A stretch of 64,000 nt of DNA from Mariniphaga sp964540165 (GCA_964540165.1 CAZILU010000002.1:3395-67394), one strand, 5' to 3'. Positions 32,077 through 41,380 are shown, counted from the first letter of the stretch. The notes: a model not told the origin generated them from the sequence alone. Numbers and translations: made by a program.

Positions 32077-33441
32077 ATGGAAAGAAGAAATTTTATCAGG
32101 AAAGCAGCCGCAACAGCTGCCGGAGCCATCGTGGTTCCTGTCATTGTTCCCTCAACGGTTTTCGGGAAGAGTGCGCCCAGTAACAAGATCAACATCGGCC
32201 AGATTGGCTGTGGACGAATTGCCCGGGGACATGACATGCCCGGAGTTTTGAGATACGATATAGCCCGGTATGTAGCGGTTTCCGATTTGGACAGCAAGCG
32301 GATGGAAGACGGCAAGCGGCTGGTGGAGGAGTACTATAAAAAGAAGGGCAGCGCTGCTGATGTCCGGATGTACAGCGACTATAAGGAGATGCTTTTGAAT
32401 AAGGATATCGATGCGGTGGTAATCAGCACACCCGACCACTGGCATGCCCAACCGGCCATGGAGGCAGCGTTAGCCGGAAAGGATATCTATATGCAGAAGC
32501 CTAACTCACTCACCGTTACCGAGGGGCGGATGATGAGTGATACGGTTCATAAAACGGGAGTGATCCTTCAGGTGGGCACACAGCAACGCTCTTCTGCTCA
32601 GTTTCGCCGGGCTGCTGAACTGGTGCGCAATGGCCGGATTGGCAAACTGCACACTGTGAAGATTGGTTTGCCGGGCGATCCGTCGGGCCCCGATTTCTCC
32701 GAAATGCCGGTGCCAGATAATCTGGATTTTAAGATGTGGTTAGGGCCAACACCCGACGTTCCCTACACCGAAAACCTGGTTCACCCGCAAAACGGGTATG
32801 GCCGGCCGGGATGGTTGCGCCACGAAAACTACGGAGCAGGAATGATCACCGGGTGGGGACAGCACCATTACGACTCTGCTGCCTGGGGTATGGATACCGA
32901 ACATACCGGTCCCATCTCCGTGGAGGCGATTGCCGAATTTCCCAAATCGGGAAGCTGGAATGTGCATGGCGATTTCATGGTGAAGCATGAGTATGAAAGC
33001 GGCATCACCGTATTAACCAGCGGTGGTTTTCCCAACGGCATCCGCTACGAGGGAACCGATGGCTGGATCTTTGTCACCCGCGGTGCCTATCGGGCAACCG
33101 AAAGTGATCCGATACCGGAAGGAAGTACCAAAGCTCTTGATGCCAGCAGTAAGGAGATTTTAAATTCAAAAATCGGAGAGAACGAGATCAATCTTTATGT
33201 AAGCGAAGAGCAACATGGAAACTGGCTCGATTGTATCCAGTCGCGAAAACAGCCGATCTCACCGGTCGAAATTGGTCACCGTGCCTGTTCCGTTTGCCTG
33301 ATCAGCCATATTGCCATGAAAATTCCCGGCCGCTTGAGATGGGATCCGAAACGGGAACGTTTTATCGATAATGATCTGGCGAATGCTATGCTGAGCCGTC
33401 CACAGCGCTATCCCTACGGTACCAATTACGTAAAACTGTAG
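32077..33441 (+). CDS. Gfo/Idh/MocA-family oxidoreductase with Tat signal
   Basis: The 454-residue protein starts MERRNFIRKAAATAAG, a twin-arginine export signal. The start at 32077 is preferred because the upstream ORF part overlaps the previous gene. A Rossmann motif follows ('IGQIGCGRIARGHDMPG', 'VAVSDLDSKRM'), then 'VISTPDHWHAQPAMEAALAGKDIYMQKPNSLTV' with the EKP-like catalytic Lys region (QKP), and the GFO_IDH_MocA C-terminal domain. Tat export implies folding with a bound NAD(P) cofactor in the cytoplasm and action in the periplasm, as in glucose-fructose oxidoreductase-type enzymes. With two DUF6807 genes in front, it probably oxidises or reduces a sugar hydroxyl. Confidence 0.9.
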   Translation: MERRNFIRKAAATAAGAIVVPVIVPSTVFGKSAPSNKINIGQIGCGRIARGHDMPGVLRYDIARYVAVSDLDSKRMEDGKRLVEEYYKKKGSAADVRMYSDYKEMLLNKDIDAVVISTPDHWHAQPAMEAALAGKDIYMQKPNSLTVTEGRMMSDTVHKTGVILQVGTQQRSSAQFRRAAELVRNGRIGKLHTVKIGLPGDPSGPDFSEMPVPDNLDFKMWLGPTPDVPYTENLVHPQNGYGRPGWLRHENYGAGMITGWGQHHYDSAAWGMDTEHTGPISVEAIAEFPKSGSWNVHGDFMVKHEYESGITVLTSGGFPNGIRYEGTDGWIFVTRGAYRATESDPIPEGSTKALDASSKEILNSKIGENEINLYVSEEQHGNWLDCIQSRKQPISPVEIGHRACSVCLISHIAMKIPGRLRWDPKRERFIDNDLANAMLSRPQRYPYGTNYVKL

Positions 33442-33573
33442 TAAAATCTGACTTCAATGACAGGCACCGATTGGTGCCTGTCTGCTTATGCGCGTGGTTT
33501 AAAAAGTTCGCTGACAAGGCTCGTGAAGTCCGAAAAATGTACGATGCAATAGGTTAAAAACGGATAAAAATTA

Positions 33574-33581
33574 TAATTTTG
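33574..33581 (+). promoter_or_regulatory. Candidate -7 element before the lipoprotein oxidoreductase gene
   Basis: TAATTTTG is an exact TAnnTTTG match, about 30-36 bp upstream of the ATGs at 33611 and 33617. No clear TTG lies at the -33 distance. It suggests that the last oxidoreductase gene, 169 bp behind its neighbour, may be transcribed separately. Confidence 0.4.
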
Positions 33582-33610
33582 CCTGTTTTACGGGAAATCT
33601 ATAAATTTTT

Positions 33611-35026
33611 ATGATAATGAAGCGAATATTTGTTTATTCACTGGCTTTTACAACGTTGTTGTCGGCATGTACCGGCAGTGGCAAGAAAGCTGAAACTCAA
33701 GAGACCAAAAGTATGTTTACAGGAGCTAAAGGAGAAGTGAAACTGATGACCATCGATCCGGGCCATTTTCATGCCGCTCTGGTTCAGAAATCGATGTATG
33801 AGCAGGTTGATCCAACGGTGTATGTCTATGCACCCGATGGTCCCGATGTTGAAGGACATCTCAATCTGGTGGGAAGTTATAACAGTCGTGCGGAGAGCCC
33901 TACTTCTTGGGAAACAGTCCTCTACAAGGGGCCGGACTTCCTTCAAAAGATGATTTCGGAAAAACCCGGAAACGTGATGATTACCGCAGGGAATAATGCC
34001 AAAAAAATCGATTATATTCTTGAGGCGGTAAAGGCGGGGGTAAATGTATTGGCCGATAAACCTTTAATTATTGCTCCCGAACAGTTTCAAAAACTGGAAG
34101 AGGCCTTTACGCTGGCCGATCAGAACGGTGTGTTGCTTTACGACATCATGACCGAGCGTTATGAGATTACCACCATTCTGCAACGGGAGTTGTCAAAAAT
34201 TCCTGAAGTTTTTGGAACCCTGCAAAACGGAACCGCCGAAGAACCGGCCGTTACCAAGGAGAGTATTCACCATTTCTTTAAGTATGTTTCGGGAAATCCG
34301 CTGAAAAGACCGGCCTGGTTTTTCGATGTGAAGCAACAGGGCGAGGGAATCGCCGACGTTACAACGAACCTGATCGATATGATTCAGTGGGAGGCGTTTC
34401 CTGAAGTGACGCTGAAAAAGGAGGATGTGGAGATTGTATCAGCCAGCCGATGGGCCACGGATCTTACTCCCGAACTGTTTAAAAAGGTAACCCAGTTAGA
34501 CAGCTATCCTGATTATCTGAAGAAAGATCTGGATGGGGATGTGCTGAAGGTTTATAGCAACGGGGAGATCAATTATAAACTGAAGGGCGTTCATGCTAAA
34601 GTTTCGGTGATCTGGAACTTCGAAGCACCTGAAGGAACCGGTGATACCCACTACTCCATTATGCGTGGTTCACAGGCGAACCTGATTATCAAGCAAGGGG
34701 AAGTCGAAGGTTACAAGCCAATTCTCTATGTAGAGGCATTGTCTGATGAGGGACTGGAGACATTTGCCGGCGGACTTGACAAAGCCATCAAACAGGATCT
34801 GAATGTGATGTACCCGGGACTGGGGCTTACTAAGGTTGATGCGAAGGTGTGGAGAGTGGATATTCCCGATGCTTATAAGGTAGGCCATGAAGCACACTTT
34901 GGACAGGTTACCGAAAAATACCTGCAGTACTTGACCTTAGGGCGCATGCCCGACTGGGAAGTTCCCAACATGATTGTTAAGTATTACACCATTACCGAAG
35001 GAATCAAGGCTGCTCAGAACCAGTAG
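33611..35026 (+). CDS. Gfo/Idh/MocA-family oxidoreductase-like lipoprotein
   Basis: The 471-residue protein has a lipoprotein signal (TLLSAC, Cys about 20). The ATG at 33617 is an equally good start. It then shows 'VKLMTIDPGHFHAALVQKSMYEQ', 'MITAGNNAKKIDYILEAVKAGVNVLADKPLII' (the AdKP segment in place of EKP), 'LLYDIMTERYEITTILQREL' and the C-terminal putative-oxidoreductase domain ('HYSIMRGSQANLIIK...'). The N-terminal glycine-rich nucleotide loop (GxGxxG) is not evident; 'DPGHFHAA' takes its place, so cofactor use is uncertain. As an outer- or inner-membrane-anchored protein it would work in the periplasm with the Tat-exported relative encoded upstream. A strong bidirectional terminator follows. 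Confidence 0.82.
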   Translation: MIMKRIFVYSLAFTTLLSACTGSGKKAETQETKSMFTGAKGEVKLMTIDPGHFHAALVQKSMYEQVDPTVYVYAPDGPDVEGHLNLVGSYNSRAESPTSWETVLYKGPDFLQKMISEKPGNVMITAGNNAKKIDYILEAVKAGVNVLADKPLIIAPEQFQKLEEAFTLADQNGVLLYDIMTERYEITTILQRELSKIPEVFGTLQNGTAEEPAVTKESIHHFFKYVSGNPLKRPAWFFDVKQQGEGIADVTTNLIDMIQWEAFPEVTLKKEDVEIVSASRWATDLTPELFKKVTQLDSYPDYLKKDLDGDVLKVYSNGEINYKLKGVHAKVSVIWNFEAPEGTGDTHYSIMRGSQANLIIKQGEVEGYKPILYVEALSDEGLETFAGGLDKAIKQDLNVMYPGLGLTKVDAKVWRVDIPDAYKVGHEAHFGQVTEKYLQYLTLGRMPDWEVPNMIVKYYTITEGIKAAQNQ

Positions 35027-35040
35027 TCCTTCTGAATAAG

Positions 35041-35076
35041 AAAAAAAAAGCTGCCGGATTCCGGCAGCTTTTTTTT
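35041..35076. terminator. Bidirectional rho-independent terminator
   Basis: A perfect 10-bp stem (AAGCTGCCGG / CCGGCAGCTT, loop ATT) is flanked by an A-run on one side and a T-run on the other. It ends both the plus-strand oxidoreductase gene and the minus-strand O-methyltransferase gene, whose stop overlaps the T-run. Confidence 0.9.
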
Positions 35077-35713
35077 ATCTCTTACGAATGATGGTGAGGC
35101 CATCCCTAAACGGAAGAATTATTTTTTCTACCCGGGTATCGGCCCTGATCAGGCTGTTGAACGCCACTATTCCCCTGGTCTGTTCATCGTTGTCAGGCGG
35201 TGATGTGATCACCTTCCCTCCCCACAGCGTATTGTCGGCCAGGATGTACCCTCCGGGGCGCACCTTGTCAAAAATCAGATGGTAGCAGGCGCTGTACTCC
35301 CGTTTATCGGCATCGATAAAGACCAGATCAAACGTCTCATCCAACGTTGGGATCACCTCCAATGCCCTGCCGGTAAGCGGAATAATCGCATCCTGTAGTC
35401 CGGCAAGCCGGAAGTAGCGGTTTGAAATCAACGCCAGTTCATCGTTCCTCTCAATGGTGATCAGCTTCCCACCCGGTTGCAGTCCTCTGGCCAGGCAGAT
35501 GGCGGAATACCCGGTGAAGGTACCCAGTTCCAAAATCCGCTTCGGCATGATCATCTGTGAGAGCATGGCTAACAGGTGCCCCTGGATATGCCCGGAGATC
35601 ATCTGTCCGCCGAATACATTCAGATGGGTCTCCCGGTCTAACTGCTGTAAAAGATCCTCCTCCGGATCGATGTGTTCAATAATGTACCGTTCGATATCCC
35701 GCTTTCGTGTCAT
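35075..35713 (-). CDS. Class I SAM-dependent O-methyltransferase
   Basis: The 212-residue protein belongs to the COMT-like O-methyltransferase family (PF01596): SAM motif 'ILELGTFTGYSAICLARGL', acidic 'LITIERNDELALI', and the metal-site regions 'LVFIDADKREYSACYHLIFDKVRPGGYILADNTLWGGKV' and 'DNDEQTRGI.AFNSLI'. The Asp-Asp-Asn metal ligands expected for divalent-cation-dependent members are present. The natural methyl acceptor (a catechol-type compound) is unknown. It is the last gene of a short minus-strand pair with the M16 peptidase, 123 bp upstream, and is closed by the bidirectional terminator. Confidence 0.9.
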   Translation of the reverse strand: MTRKRDIERYIIEHIDPEEDLLQQLDRETHLNVFGGQMISGHIQGHLLAMLSQMIMPKRILELGTFTGYSAICLARGLQPGGKLITIERNDELALISNRYFRLAGLQDAIIPLTGRALEVIPTLDETFDLVFIDADKREYSACYHLIFDKVRPGGYILADNTLWGGKVITSPPDNDEQTRGIVAFNSLIRADTRVEKIILPFRDGLTIIRKR

Positions 35714-35836
35714 TGTTTGTCATTTTTACATTTACGACTCTTTACTTCGTTGATGTACCTTTGGGAAGTGAAGAGGAGTACGCCTGGTTTGTTCGCTTTC
35801 CGAATACGATCTTCCCGCCTGCGCATTGCTCTTTGG

Positions 35837-37066
35837 TCACCGGTACACCAGCCGGCTCATCCGGTTGTCGTCTAAGATTTCATTGGCAACCACCAGCAGA
35901 TCTTCGGGGGTTATCGCCTCAATCTTTTTGAAGATGGTACGGACTGTGTCTACCCGGTCAAAAAGCATGTAACTTTTACCGATGGTGAGCATCAGATCTT
36001 CGTGGTTTTCGGTTGAGATGGCGATCTGGCCCATCAACTGTTTTTGTGCTTTACTGAACTGCATTACGCCCAGTCTCTTCTCACGCAGCAGCTTAAACTC
36101 TTTCAAGACCAGATCGGTTGCCTTCTCCAGATTTTCATGGTCGGTTCCGAAATAGACGCTGAACAGGCCGGTATCGGTATAGGAAGTGTAGCCCGACTCA
36201 ATGTTGTAAGCCATTCCTTTCCGTTCGCGAAGGGCCATATTCAGCCGTGAATTCATCGCCTGGCCCCCAACGATATTGTTAAGCAGAACCATGGCAATCC
36301 GGCGCGGATGATGCACGTCGTAGGCTATATTTCCCAACATGCAGTGCGACTGAAACGTGTTTTTTTTAACCGTCCGGTTTTGGGGAGCATAGGTTTCAAA
36401 ACGTTGCCTGCCGTTGAGCCGTAATCTCGACTCCGCCTGACCGAAGTGCTTTTCGATCATTTTTACCAGTTGAGGGAATTCAATTTTCCCTACCGAGGAT
36501 ATGATCATCTGGTCGGTGTGGTAGTTGTTTTCAACAAAACGCAGGATCGACTCCCGGTTAAATGCGTTCAGGTTTGAAGGGGTACCCAAAATGTTTCTGG
36601 CGATCGGGTGGTCGTTGAATACCAGCTCTTCAAATTCGTCGAAGATCAGTTCCGAAGGGGAGTCTTTGTATGAGTTGATCTCCTCCAATACCACCTCTTT
36701 CTCCCGTTTTAGCTCTTTTTCCGGATAGGTGCTGTTAAAAAGAATATCGCTAAGCAGCTCTGATGTGCGCTCATAGAACTCCGTCAGAAAGGTGCAGTAC
36801 AGGGTTGTCTCCTCCTTTGTGGTGTATGCGTTTAGCTCCCCGCCGACATCTTCGATGCGGCTCAGGACATGAAATGCCCGCCGGTTTTTGGTTCCCTTAA
36901 ATACGGAGTGCTCAATGAAGTGGGCTAACCCATGCTCCTCCGGCTGCTCATCGCGCGATCCGGTGTTGATGAGAATTCCCAGGTGGCCCACCGGTGAATC
37001 GGTGGGTTTGTGGATGAGCCTGATCCCATTGGATAAAATATGTGTTAAAAAATTTGTTTCAACCAT
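35837..37066 (-). CDS. M16-family zinc peptidase (processing-peptidase-like)
   Basis: The 409-residue protein has the inverted zinc motif H-x-x-E-H in 'LAHFIEHSVFKGT' and the downstream third-ligand region 'VVLEEINSYKDSPSE'. A second M16 half follows with 'NNIVGGQAMNSRLNMALRERKGMAYNIESGYTSYTDTGLFSVYFGT', including the R/Y pair that contacts substrate. It has no signal peptide, which fits the cytoplasmic PqqL/YmxG-like peptidases of about 410-430 residues. Substrate is unknown. The gene lies upstream of the tRNA-Phe gene on the opposite strand. Confidence 0.92.
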   Translation of the reverse strand: MVETNFLTHILSNGIRLIHKPTDSPVGHLGILINTGSRDEQPEEHGLAHFIEHSVFKGTKNRRAFHVLSRIEDVGGELNAYTTKEETTLYCTFLTEFYERTSELLSDILFNSTYPEKELKREKEVVLEEINSYKDSPSELIFDEFEELVFNDHPIARNILGTPSNLNAFNRESILRFVENNYHTDQMIISSVGKIEFPQLVKMIEKHFGQAESRLRLNGRQRFETYAPQNRTVKKNTFQSHCMLGNIAYDVHHPRRIAMVLLNNIVGGQAMNSRLNMALRERKGMAYNIESGYTSYTDTGLFSVYFGTDHENLEKATDLVLKEFKLLREKRLGVMQFSKAQKQLMGQIAISTENHEDLMLTIGKSYMLFDRVDTVRTIFKKIEAITPEDLLVVANEILDDNRMSRLVYR

Positions 37067-37220
37067 TGAATAATCGATAAGCCTGCAAAATTATAAAAAT
37101 TAGCTGCATAGCCATCGGATCACCCGCTTCATTATCACATCTGATGGATCTCCTCCGCCAGGAGTATCTGAACCGAATGTTTCAGCGGTGTAAAAGTGTG
37201 ATAAATGATTCATTTTTTCT

Positions 37221-37249
37221 TTGTGAAATAAAAAAAAAGTGTACTTTTG
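37221..37249 (+). promoter_or_regulatory. Promoter of the tRNA-Phe gene
   Basis: TTG at 37221-37223, an 18-bp spacer and TACTTTTG at 37242-37249 match the Bacteroidota consensus. Transcription would start near 37257, giving a 5' leader of about 58 nt before the tRNA. Confidence 0.65.
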
Positions 37250-37314
37250 CATCACCCAAAACGGGATGCTTTGCTGCAAGGCTTACAAAGAGTAAAAGCA
37301 GGATCGATACAGAG

Positions 37315-37387
<73 letters not shown>

Positions 37388-37391
37388 CAGC

Positions 37392-37425
37392 AAAAAAAGA
37401 GAGTTACGAGAGTAACTCTTTTTTT
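37392..37425. terminator. Rho-independent terminator after tRNA-Phe, likely bidirectional
   Basis: GAGTTAC (37401-37407) pairs with GTAACTC (37412-37418) around a GAGA loop, with A-run before and T-run after. It ends the tRNA transcript. On the minus strand the same element can end the acyl-CoA ligase gene, whose stop is at 37462. Confidence 0.85.
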
Positions 37426-37461
37426 GTTTTAATCAGTAATCTGTGTTTATTTCTTTGACAA

Positions 37462-39126
37462 TCAGGTGTACAAGAAGCGTTTGATCTTTTTGGTGGGTGT
37501 TTTTTCGAACGGTGTTGGCTGGAAGATAATGGCCTGCAACCGGGAGAATTTGTTCAGCTCGGCATTTACTTTCTGATGGATCTCTTTCAGTATGTCATCG
37601 GTTTTATCGTTGATATACTGATGGGCTCCTGCCTTCAGCGATTTGAAATGCTCTTCAATCTCCTCCATATTCAGGTGCACCATGGCTACCAGCTTTCCTT
37701 TCTTTTCAACTACCAGCGATTCAAGTACGAAGCGCATTTTGTTGATCACCGATTCAATCTCTTCGGGATAGATATTTTCACCGCTGGCTCCTACGATCAT
37801 CGTCTTTATTCTCCCTTTGATGTAAAGGAAGTTATCTTTATCGAACCAACCTTTGTCGCCGGTTCTGAACCAGCCATCTTCGGTAAACACCCCGCGGGTT
37901 AGCTCCGGCGCTTTGTAGTACCCCTTCATCACATTGGGGCCCATGACCTGAATTTCGCCTTCACCGGTTTTCAGATCGGCATCTCCCAGGCGGAGTTTAA
38001 CCCCTTCCATGGCCATACCGGTTGAACCGATCCGTACATTTTTGCCAACAGCTCCCGCTAATAGCGGCGAAGTTTCGGTCAAGCCGTAGCCAATGGCATA
38101 AGGAAATTTGCCCTCTTTCAGGAAGCGTTCCACGGTCGGGTCAAGTTTAGCGCCACCAATACCAAAAAACCGCAACGATCCACCGAAGGTTTCGTATAAT
38201 TTCTTGGCTGCGATGCGGTTCAGAAGCCTGCGTGTGGGAGCGAAAGCATATAGCGCCCGTGTGACGGGACTTTTCTGAAACTTGGGGTATATTTTCGCTC
38301 TGAATATCTTCTCAATAATCAGCGGAACGACCAGCATAATGGTGGGCTTCACTGTTTTTAGCGCGGGTAACAGCACCGATGCTACCGGCGGTTTGCGAAG
38401 ATAGTGCACCGAAGCGCCATACCGTATGGGCAGCAGAAAGCTGATGGTATTTTCAAAGGTGTGCGACAGAGGCAAAACCGACAGGAACCGGTCGGTTGGA
38501 AGAATATCCTGCAGCGTGTAACACTTCTCAGCCGTCCAGGTGAGGTTCTTATGGGTGAGCATCACCCCTTTGGAGCTGCCGGTGGTTCCCGATGTGTAGA
38601 TGATCGAAGCCAGATCCTCCTCTTCAGCTTTTTCGGGGTGGATGGTCGGTTTTAAACGGTTCATCTGGCTCTCCAGCCGGCTGAGGTCTTCGGCCGGAGT
38701 CCCCGGAGGGACGAGTGCAAAATGATCGATTAAAATGATCTGATCCAACAAGGCGGTGATCTCCGGCGTGAGCTTGTTGTATAATCCTTCCGAGATGAAC
38801 ATCACCCGGGCTTCCGAATGCTCCAGGATGGTTTTAATCTCATTGGGATGAAAGTCGGGCAATATGGGAACAGCGATGCCTCCGGCCCAAAATATCGAAA
38901 AGAAAGCAACACCCCAGTTGGGCATGTTGGTGCTTAATATAGCTACTTTATCGCCGCGCCGAACGCCTTGCTCCCGAAGCAGAGTCGCTAACCGGGATAC
39001 ATCGTCTCCCAATTGACGGTATGTATAGTTTTTCTCCCCTACAAAAATAAGGGAGTTGTTCTCAGCGAAATTATTTACAGACTCCTGCAACATGGCAGGA
39101 ATGGTGTATGTCGTCTTTTTTGTCAT
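37462..39126 (-). CDS. Long-chain fatty acid-CoA ligase (AMP-binding)
   Basis: The 554-residue protein is an ANL-superfamily adenylating enzyme: P-loop-like 'IIYTSGTTGSSKGVMLTHKN', 'LSVLPLSHTFE', 'GYGLTETSPLLAG' (A5), 'GWFRTGDKGWFDKDNFLYIKGRIKTMIVGASGENIYPEEIE' (A7-A8 hinge) and the catalytic Lys near the end ('TPTKKIKRF'). The HTFE and the FadD/FACS-like linker point to long-chain acyl-CoA synthetase, probably membrane-associated and feeding beta-oxidation or phospholipid recycling. Acyl chain preference cannot be read from sequence. It is a single gene ending at the terminator shared with tRNA-Phe. Confidence 0.9.
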   Translation of the reverse strand: MTKKTTYTIPAMLQESVNNFAENNSLIFVGEKNYTYRQLGDDVSRLATLLREQGVRRGDKVAILSTNMPNWGVAFFSIFWAGGIAVPILPDFHPNEIKTILEHSEARVMFISEGLYNKLTPEITALLDQIILIDHFALVPPGTPAEDLSRLESQMNRLKPTIHPEKAEEEDLASIIYTSGTTGSSKGVMLTHKNLTWTAEKCYTLQDILPTDRFLSVLPLSHTFENTISFLLPIRYGASVHYLRKPPVASVLLPALKTVKPTIMLVVPLIIEKIFRAKIYPKFQKSPVTRALYAFAPTRRLLNRIAAKKLYETFGGSLRFFGIGGAKLDPTVERFLKEGKFPYAIGYGLTETSPLLAGAVGKNVRIGSTGMAMEGVKLRLGDADLKTGEGEIQVMGPNVMKGYYKAPELTRGVFTEDGWFRTGDKGWFDKDNFLYIKGRIKTMIVGASGENIYPEEIESVINKMRFVLESLVVEKKGKLVAMVHLNMEEIEEHFKSLKAGAHQYINDKTDDILKEIHQKVNAELNKFSRLQAIIFQPTPFEKTPTKKIKRFLYT

Positions 39127-39395
39127 ATATTCAAAGATTCAATCCATGCTCTGTTTACGAGCCGGACTGTAAAAATAGTAATAATTACAAACGCATGATT
39201 TTTTTGCAGCCGTTTTAAACTATTTTTAACATCTTGAAGCCATGGTATATAACAATTCCTTAATGATGGCTTTCAGGAAATTAGCTATGCTTGCGGGAAC
39301 GTCGGGCAATCCCTGGCCCGTGCGTATGGTCCCGGTCATAGTTCTGTTAAGAATCGAATGGCCAGTCAGGCCAGGAGCTTGCAGCTGTATGGAAA

Positions 39396-40673
39396 TTAAT
39401 CCTGATCCAGGAAGATCGTCTGGGTGCGGTTAGGGCCTACCGAGGCGATGGTAACCGGAATTCCGATCTCGTCTTCGATAAAGCTGATGTAGTTATTCAG
39501 CTCTTCCGGAAATTCATTCTGGCTTTCGATCTTTGTCAGGTTGGTCTCCCAGCCGGGCAGATCTACGTAAACCGGTTTCACGTTGTCGGTAATCTCAAAC
39601 GGAAAGTGCTCCACCACCTCGCCATCGATTTCGTACCCAACACACACTTTGATGGTATTGAAATCATCCAATACATCGGCTTTCATCATGATCAGCTCGG
39701 TAACGCCATTGAGCATCACTGCATACCGCAACGCAACCAGGTCGAGCCATCCGCAGCGGCGGGGTCTTCCGGTGGTTGAGCCGTACTCATGGCCGGCATC
39801 CCGCAGTTTGTTGCCGGTTTCATCGTGCAACTCGGTTGGGAAAGGCCCCATGCCTACCCGGGTACAGTATGCTTTAAAAATCCCGTAAACCCGGCCAATC
39901 TTTTGTGGTGCCAGGCCAAGTCCGGTGCATGCCCCTGCACAAATGGTATTAGAGCTGGTAACAAAGGGGTATGATCCAAAATCGATGTCGAGCAGCGTTC
40001 CCTGGGCTCCCTCTGCCAATACCGATTTCCCTTTTTTCAGCAGGTCGTTGACAAAATGTTCGGTGTCAACCATCTGAAATGATTTTAATACTTCCACGCC
40101 TTCAAACCACTCCGCTTCACTCTCCTGCAGGATTTGGTCGTAATCGTAATGAAAATACTCATTCAGCAGGCTTTTGTGATTGTCGATCCGCTCCCGGTAA
40201 CGGTTGTTAAAATCGAGCAGAAGATCACCAACCCGCAATCCCTCCCTGCCAATCTTATCTTTGTAAGTTGGACCGATACCTTTTAACGTGGAGCCGATTT
40301 TGGTGTCTCCCTTTTTCTGCTCCGAAGCAGCATCCAGAATCCGGTGGGTTGGTAAAATAATGTGGGCTTTTTTGGATATGTAGAGATTCTTACTCAGCTC
40401 AACCCCGATCTTTTTCAATCCGTCAATCTCTTTTTTAAAGGTGACCGGATCGATCACAACGCCGTTTCCGATGATGTTGATCTTGTTTTCACGAAATATG
40501 CCAGACGGGATGGTGTGCAGAACCTGCTTTATGTTGTTGAATTCCAGCGTGTGACCTGCATTGGGTCCGCCCTGGAACCTGGCAATGACATCATACCCGG
40601 GAGTTAATACATCCACAATTTTCCCTTTCCCTTCATCGCCCCATTGCAGGCCTAACAGTACATCAGCTTTCAT
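39396..40673 (-). CDS. purA: Adenylosuccinate synthetase
   Basis: This cytoplasmic enzyme joins IMP and aspartate with GTP, the first committed step to AMP. The 425-residue product has 'LLGLQWGDEGKGKIVDVL' (GDEGKGK phosphate loop near the start), 'GGPNAGHTL' with the catalytic His, 'HTIPSGI', 'GIGPTYKDKIGREGLRVGDLL', 'EGAQGTLLDIDFGSYPFVTSSNT' and 'GSTTGRPRRCGWLDLVALRYA'. Length is normal for PurA. The ATG at 40673 is used; an in-frame ATG three codons earlier is also possible. It follows the Fur-family gene on the same strand after a 238-bp gap and may share its transcript. Confidence 0.97.
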   Translation of the reverse strand: MKADVLLGLQWGDEGKGKIVDVLTPGYDVIARFQGGPNAGHTLEFNNIKQVLHTIPSGIFRENKINIIGNGVVIDPVTFKKEIDGLKKIGVELSKNLYISKKAHIILPTHRILDAASEQKKGDTKIGSTLKGIGPTYKDKIGREGLRVGDLLLDFNNRYRERIDNHKSLLNEYFHYDYDQILQESEAEWFEGVEVLKSFQMVDTEHFVNDLLKKGKSVLAEGAQGTLLDIDFGSYPFVTSSNTICAGACTGLGLAPQKIGRVYGIFKAYCTRVGMGPFPTELHDETGNKLRDAGHEYGSTTGRPRRCGWLDLVALRYAVMLNGVTELIMMKADVLDDFNTIKVCVGYEIDGEVVEHFPFEITDNVKPVYVDLPGWETNLTKIESQNEFPEELNNYISFIEDEIGIPVTIASVGPNRTQTIFLDQD

Positions 40674-40911
40674 TCGTCTCAATTTTTATTTTTTTGTCTT
40701 CTCTCTTTCTCTTTTTATCTGTCTTTTGGCAAGAGATTCAATAACTACAAACGGTTTATTCAGCACCAAAAAAAACCATGAAAAAATTTTCTGTTGGAAA
40801 TTGTTTCACGGCAATGAAATAAGGCGTTTAAAAATACAAATTATTTTTTTGTTGTCGGACAACTATTTGAGAATAGACCGATGATTTTATGAAATAATAA
40901 TATGAGGCGTT

Positions 40912-41355
40912 CTAACTCTTTTTGATGGCCTGGCCATAAATGTACAGGGTGTGGTGTGATAATTTGAAATTGTATTTGAGACAAACCTCCTCAATGATCT
41001 CGCGGATCCGTGGATTGTAGAACTCCGTTACATCACCATTTTGGGTGTCGATCAGGTGGTCGTGTTGCATGCGGGCAAAGGCCTTTTCAAACTGTGCGAT
41101 GTTCTTGCCAAACTGGTGCTTTACCACCAGTTTGCACTCCAGGAGGAGATCAATGGTGTTGTATAGCGTGGCACGACTCACCCGGTATTTCTTGTTTTTC
41201 ATGGAGATATACAGCGATTCCACATCGAAATGGCCGTCGCGGGAATAGATCTCATCCAAAATAGCAAACCGCTCAGGTGTTTTGCGATGCCCGTTCTTCT
41301 CCAGATATTCGGCAAACATATTCCGAACCGTCTCTCTCGTCTTTTGGTTATTCAT
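40912..41355 (-). CDS. Fur-family transcriptional regulator
   Basis: The 147-residue protein has the winged-helix DNA-binding half ('RKTPERFAILDEIYSRDGHFDVESLYISM', 'VSRATLYNTIDLLLECKLVVKH') and a short dimerisation half with the metal-site 'MQHDHLID'. The two-Cys pair (CxxC) that binds structural zinc in classical Fur/PerR is replaced by 'TQNG', a variation I have seen in Bacteroidota relatives. It may sense iron or peroxide; the sequence does not tell. It sits between rel/spoT and purA, all on the minus strand, with a TATTTTTG -7 element at 41388-41381. Confidence 0.9.
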   Translation of the reverse strand: MNNQKTRETVRNMFAEYLEKNGHRKTPERFAILDEIYSRDGHFDVESLYISMKNKKYRVSRATLYNTIDLLLECKLVVKHQFGKNIAQFEKAFARMQHDHLIDTQNGDVTEFYNPRIREIIEEVCLKYNFKLSHHTLYIYGQAIKKS

Positions 41356-41380
41356 ATTTAAACCAATTATAAATAAGCCT

